Source: Kwoniella bestiolae CBS 10118
Lineage: Eukaryota > Basidiomycota > Tremellomycetes > Tremellales > Cryptococcaceae
Direction: 5' to 3'
Length of the DNA stretch: 64,000 nucleotides
NCBI RefSeq assembly: GCF_000512585.2
Contig: NC_089242.1
Location: 3,906,001 to 3,970,000 of the forward strand
The first letter of the stretch is position 1. Every line of letters begins with the position of its first letter. Below the pieces are notes generated by a model that worked only from the letters and a program-made list of their open reading frames with translations, made no database searches and was not told the DNA's origin. Below, in pieces: positions 59,510 through 64,000 of this stretch. Position numbers and translations under genes: made by a program.

Positions 59510-60043
59510 TGTGCTGGGTTGTGTCGTTGTGACTTGGTTGTAGATACTATGTAGGAATACGAGTGAGTCCGAGCAAGTTGTGTTGAGACGGTTTACTATA
59601 CATACTATGCTGTTATCCTGATGCAACTCTACGGTGCATCCTATACATAAACATTCCACGATCCCGTGGATGCATACTTTGGATCAACTGATCGTCCAAC
59701 CACATGTCGATGATGACAGATGACGATGTTACCTTCGATCGAGATAATCTTCGCACACGACGTTAAATTAGCCAGTGATTCCGGTCGAGTGGTACACAAC
59801 AGGGAATGCAACAAGATGCTCAAAAGTACGTAACGTGCTTAAAATCATATCAATCATTTATGTTCAGTGCATGTCAAGAGTGGTGATTTTCAAGAGTATG
59901 TATATGTATATGTCAATGAAGAACTATGCGTTGAAACCATGCAAGAGGTGTGATATATATATTCCTATCTGTTTTTTTGTATTTACTTCCCTACCAAGCA
60001 TCCGCATTTCCCTTCTATTCCATTATCTTCGCCGTCGTATAGC
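59510..60043. other. Intergenic, DUF2231-like promoter and Clu1 3' flank
   Basis: No gene seen. Confidence 0.5.
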
Positions 60044-63000
60044 TTATCGCTTAGCACCAGTCCTTCTCTTCCCCCTCAAAGCATTCTTCCCCCTCCTAGC
60101 AGCAGAAGCACCAGGCTGTTGTTGACCTTGAATAAACCTAACCAACTCCTCTACACTCTCCGTACCCCTCGTACCGATATTAGATCCTTCGGCAACTTGC
60201 CCTTGTCCCTCGACTCCAGCAGCAGCAGCAGCAGCGGGTTGACCATTCGCATCGATAGGGTGTCCAGCAGCGGCAGCAGCAGCAGCCAAGGTAGCGGGGT
60301 CTACGATTCTCACACCGCTTCCACTTGAACCAGCGTTCGAAAGGGTACTACCGAGTCTTCTGCCCTTTACACCCCCACCGGTAAGTTGGATCCTCTCCTT
60401 GGCAGCTTTCAATCGTTCCTGTTGGTCTTTCTTCATCTGCTCGTTCCTCTCCTTTTGTTTCTCGACATTGTCAATGACAGCTCGGAGGAGTTCAACGTTC
60501 TTCTTGACTTCCTGAGTCTGCGAGTGATCCTCTCCTAATCTGGCGTTGAAAATATCGAGAGCCTTTTCAGAGGTAGATAGGGCAGCTGCCATGTCTCCAG
60601 CGAGGAAGTGGGATTGGGTGAGTTGGTGGAGTGCTTGACCGGTTTGGATGTGGGAGTCGCCGAAGAGGGACAAGGTGGATTCGTATGCTTGCTTTTGGAG
60701 GACAAGGGCGAGGGAAGTCTCGTTGATTGCTTGGAGAACGACACCTGCGTTGCTCTGTGAGGCACAGTGGTCAGCATAGGTGGATTGGTGGGAGATCACC
60801 GAGACGATGGAGTGGTAAGAGGCAAATCAAGGTGAGTTGAGCAGGAGCAGAGATTACTTACCAAAACAGTGTTGATCTCCGGGTGATTAGGTCCATGAAT
60901 GACATCCCAAAGCTTCAGTACATGTCTAAAGTACCTCAAAGCCTGTTGTGGGTTACCCTCCAGATTCTCCAACATAGCAAGGTTGAAGTAATATCCAGCA
61001 GTCTCATGGTGGTACACACCGAGTGTTCGCTCAGCGACGATGATAGCTTGCCTCTGTAATCTCAGAGCCGTTGAGATATCCAATCCCAAAGGTTGTTCAG
61101 GATCAGATGCTCCCTCAGGGTTGGCAGCGGCTTGAGCAGCGACTTGTTGGATCTTCAATCTTGCCAACTGATGGATAGCTTGAGAGTACTGATTATACAC
61201 CGATGCGACCTCGGGATGGATGACAGAGTAGATGTTCTCGTACAGCTGTAATCCCTCCAACATGAACTCGAGACCTAGGTCGATGGATCCTCGGTTGATA
61301 GTATTTCGACCGGCTTCGAGAATCTCCTCAGCGACAGTGACCTGGGAGTGCACCATTATCAGTAATCGATTCAATATCTTTTGAGAGGGATGATGAGATC
61401 GCAGGAGCTATTAGCGTCAGATGAAAAGAGATAAACGTACAGTAGGAGCAGTAGATTTGACAACAGGAACAAGTGTTAATACATCCTCAGCTTCAAAAGT
61501 GTGCACCCTCTTCTGCACAGGAACTTTGCTCTTCTTGTTCTTCTTATCCTTCGATGACTTCGCTTCCTTCTCATCGTCAGTAGCCGAAGTTTCCTGGTCC
61601 TGATCAAAGATGTAATCCCGTTGAGCCAGCTGGATACCGAATCGCACAGCCAATTCTCTGAGAAGCTGTCTCTTCTTCAAGGACTCGTCGAAATGAGTCT
61701 CATCCAGAGTGAACCTGAATCTAAGTTTGATCTCGTCGATGATTGACTTTCGTAATGACTCAGGAGTGAGTTTGGTGTATTCGGGCTGCTCCTCCCTTTC
61801 GGAAATACCGATGGGGTTGAACGTAGCTGAGGGAGAAGAGTTGTAAGAAGAACCGAGCAAACAGTTCAAGAAGTGGGAGATGGCGCAGGAAACGGTCTCG
61901 GGTTGGAGGCTGGAGATGAGCGATCGGAGGATGTGCTTGGATGCTCGGAAGATCATTTCTTGGAAGACGATTGCCTATAAAACAAAGGAACGTACAATCA
62001 GCATCCACACCTGTTGTCACCGATGAGAGAGGATGTCATATGGATTGCGATGAGAATGGATTGACAAAGTGACGCAACACTCAACCCACCTTCAAAGCAG
62101 CAAGATGTCCAGTCTCCTTCCTCTCCTCACCCTCTGGTCCGGCCGAGAACTGCTTGATAGTGTTCGCCAGATGACCCAAATATCTCATGTTGATACCTCT
62201 TCCATGTAAATGCTTAGTCAAGGAAGCGCCATCCATAAGACCCGAAGTATTACCAGTGAGGACATCCAAAACAACAGCGGGAATAGCGATAGATCTGAGG
62301 AACACAGAGGCATCTCGGACAGCTTTGATGGATGGGTCGGCCTCGTCGGTGATAGTGGAAGGTAAGAAAGGTTTGTCATCTGAAGTTGGCGCGTCCTTTA
62401 AAGGGATTTGATCAACGAAAGCATCAGGGTTGAACTTCAACTCGAATTGCTTGATATCTCCAATAACGCTCGCATCGACGGGTTTCTCCTCCTCAGCTCG
62501 ATGAGCAGCAGCGGCTTCGGCAGCGGGTGATTGATCCTCTTTGGGCGTGGAAGGTTCTTCAGAAGTTTCACCTTCTTTCTTCTCTCCCTCGGTGGTTGAT
62601 GGTCCAGCTTCCTTGGATTTCTCAGCTTCATCCTGCTTGGACTTGGCCTTCTCAGCAACACCTCTAGCCCATCTCTTCAACTCTGACTCCCAAAAAGTTT
62701 CCAACAATTCAGGTCTGAGCATCGTCAATCGGTGTGGGTATCGAGCACCTTCAGTTTCGCAGTCCTTCTCCAACCATTCAATGTCGACCGGTGATAGTCG
62801 TTGAGCGTCGAGAAGATATCTTCTACCGTCTGTACCCTTCAAACCCTTGACCTCGGAACTGGCGTAGAACTCGAATTCTTGACCCTTTCCATCTTTGATC
62901 TTGTGAGCAGCCAATTTTTGAGCTTGACCAATGGTAGACATGAACTTGTGGGTGGTCTTATCCCAGTGGATGGAAGTCGGCTTCTCAGAATCGATACCAT

Positions 63001-64000
63001 AAATCATCATAGGGTTCTCGCTTTCACCCTCGGCATCTTGACTTTCCTCAACCTCTGTTGATTTATCGGCAGATTTGGTAGGAGAATCTCCCACTTTGAC
63101 CCAATCTTCCTTCTTTTCCTTCTGACCTTCACCTTCTTCTGTTGCGGCGGCTTCTTCCTCGTCGTCGTCCTTCTTTCGGTTGGAGAAGATACCAGGCAAG
63201 ATCGATTGACAGATCCATCGTTTACCCTGCCAGTCCACGATGGTATGACCGAGCATGTATAACCCATCTACATCGAGCTTGTTCAAAAGCTTGACACCGG
63301 CTGCATCTTTACCGTGGGAGATTCGCATAGCTGCATCACCACCCAGATGTCCATAAGCGTTGAGAGCATCGGAGTCACCTTGAGTAATGAAGATGTTGGA
63401 TTGGAGGTACATGTGTGCTTTGGGATCTTCAGAAGGGTTGATAGCGGGTATATCCCCTCTGGAAACGGTTTGTACAGCTCTGATAGAAGCTTGGTCGAAT
63501 TCGGACCAAACCTTCTGCAGCATCTTCTCCCTGAAAACTCTCTCCTGCATTGATCCTCTAGGTAGTTCCCTGATACCTTGAATCTCCTCGTTCCAGTCTC
63601 TAGCAGCATCTACACTGTCTGCACCATAAGCACCAGTATGTAAGAACGCTAACTGAGTTCTTAGGATTTCAGCGGAAGTAGCTGGTTTGGGGATGTTGGC
63701 CAACCATGGGTAAGCAGGTTCAGCTTGAGGGATGGCGACGGTGGAAATGGGGTCGAGTGAGGGTGGTTCGGTGGATAGTGGTGTCAATTTCGACAGTCTC
63801 TCGGAGAACAAGGGTGATAAGGAATGTAATAAATCGATCAATGAGTGGGTTGGTTGAGGAGCGACACCATTGTTGTCAGACTTAGGAGATGGGTCGAATT
63901 GATTGACATTTGATTTCGAAACGAACCATCCTCGAGTCGTACAGATGACAGTGACTGTTTCGCCCTCTAGCAAAGCGACTTGAAGGTAAAGCTGATGGCC
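60044..64000 (-). CDS. CLU1: Clustered mitochondria protein Clu1/CluA, C-terminal part (runs off right edge)
   Basis: Cytosolic protein that keeps mitochondria distributed and binds mRNAs of mitochondrial proteins; in yeast it also copurifies with eIF3. Visible exons on the minus strand: beyond 64000-62090, 61974-61441, 61341-60862, 60754-60044. The N terminus is outside the window: the frame is already open at 64000 (GHQLYLQVALLEGETVTVIC). The Clu domain includes GWFVSKSNVNQFDPSPKS, LLHSLSPLFSERLSKL, WNEEIQGIRELPRGSMQERV, then VDGLYMLGHTIVDWQGKRW. A Lys/Glu-rich, low-complexity insertion covers ~62430-62680. The C terminus holds TPR repeats (EEILEAGRNTINRGSIDLGL, HPEVASVYNQYSQAIHQL, HHETAGYYFNLAMLENLEGN, LALVLQKQAYESTLSLFGDS). 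The last residues are basic (RRGKNALRGKRRTGAKR). Confidence 0.93.

Overview
This window is nuclear DNA from a basidiomycete fungus, most likely a tremellomycete yeast related to Kwoniella or Cryptococcus. Three things point there: most genes carry many short introns (roughly 35-80 nt, GTNNGT donors, CTNAC/CTRAY branch-like motifs, YAG acceptors), gene spacing is compact, and the recognisable proteins are typical of that group. There are no operons, CRISPR arrays, IS elements, rRNA or tRNA genes that I can see. All exon coordinates come from reading splice signals and frame continuity by eye.

Layout. 0.4-10.5 kb: a secreted, GPI-anchored family-79 glycoside hydrolase (+), SGT1 (+), a large Siz/PIAS SUMO E3 ligase (-), NudC (+) and a small membrane-anchored acidic protein (+). 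10.7-17.6 kb: a block of intron-poor, unrecognised genes, several with awkward or competing frames; it looks like fast-evolving or orphan sequence. 18.0-22.4 kb: a flavin-containing monooxygenase-like enzyme (-) and a seven-helix DUF6534-like membrane protein (-). 24.2-34.9 kb: protein disulfide isomerase (+), N-terminal Xaa-Pro-Lys methyltransferase (+), ribosomal protein eL32 (+) and a secreted type II L-asparaginase-like protein (+). 35.5-43.8 kb: two unrecognised proteins (-) and a bZIP transcription factor (-). 44.9-47.7 kb: a membrane-anchored GT4 glycosyltransferase (+). 48.4-54.4 kb: three copies of one unrecognised protein family (-), one broken by an in-frame stop, with a decayed-looking fungal transcription-factor piece between them. 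55.7-64.0 kb: an MFS drug/polyamine-type transporter (+), a DUF2231-like membrane protein (-) and the C-terminal part of the mitochondrial clustering protein Clu1 (-), which runs off the right edge.

How the parts fit. Much of the window is core eukaryotic cell biology: Hsp90 co-chaperone-type CS-domain proteins (SGT1, NudC), SUMO conjugation, ER folding (PDI), ribosome biogenesis and modification (eL32 and the N-terminal methyltransferase, whose known substrates include ribosomal proteins) and mitochondrial distribution (Clu1). Secreted or surface functions (GH79, asparaginase, MFS, GT4) are interspersed. Two accessory islands (10.7-17.6 and 48.4-54.4 kb) hold the material that does not match anything I know. 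The second is the best candidate for something undescribed, because three diverged copies share a conserved core and the same intron position.
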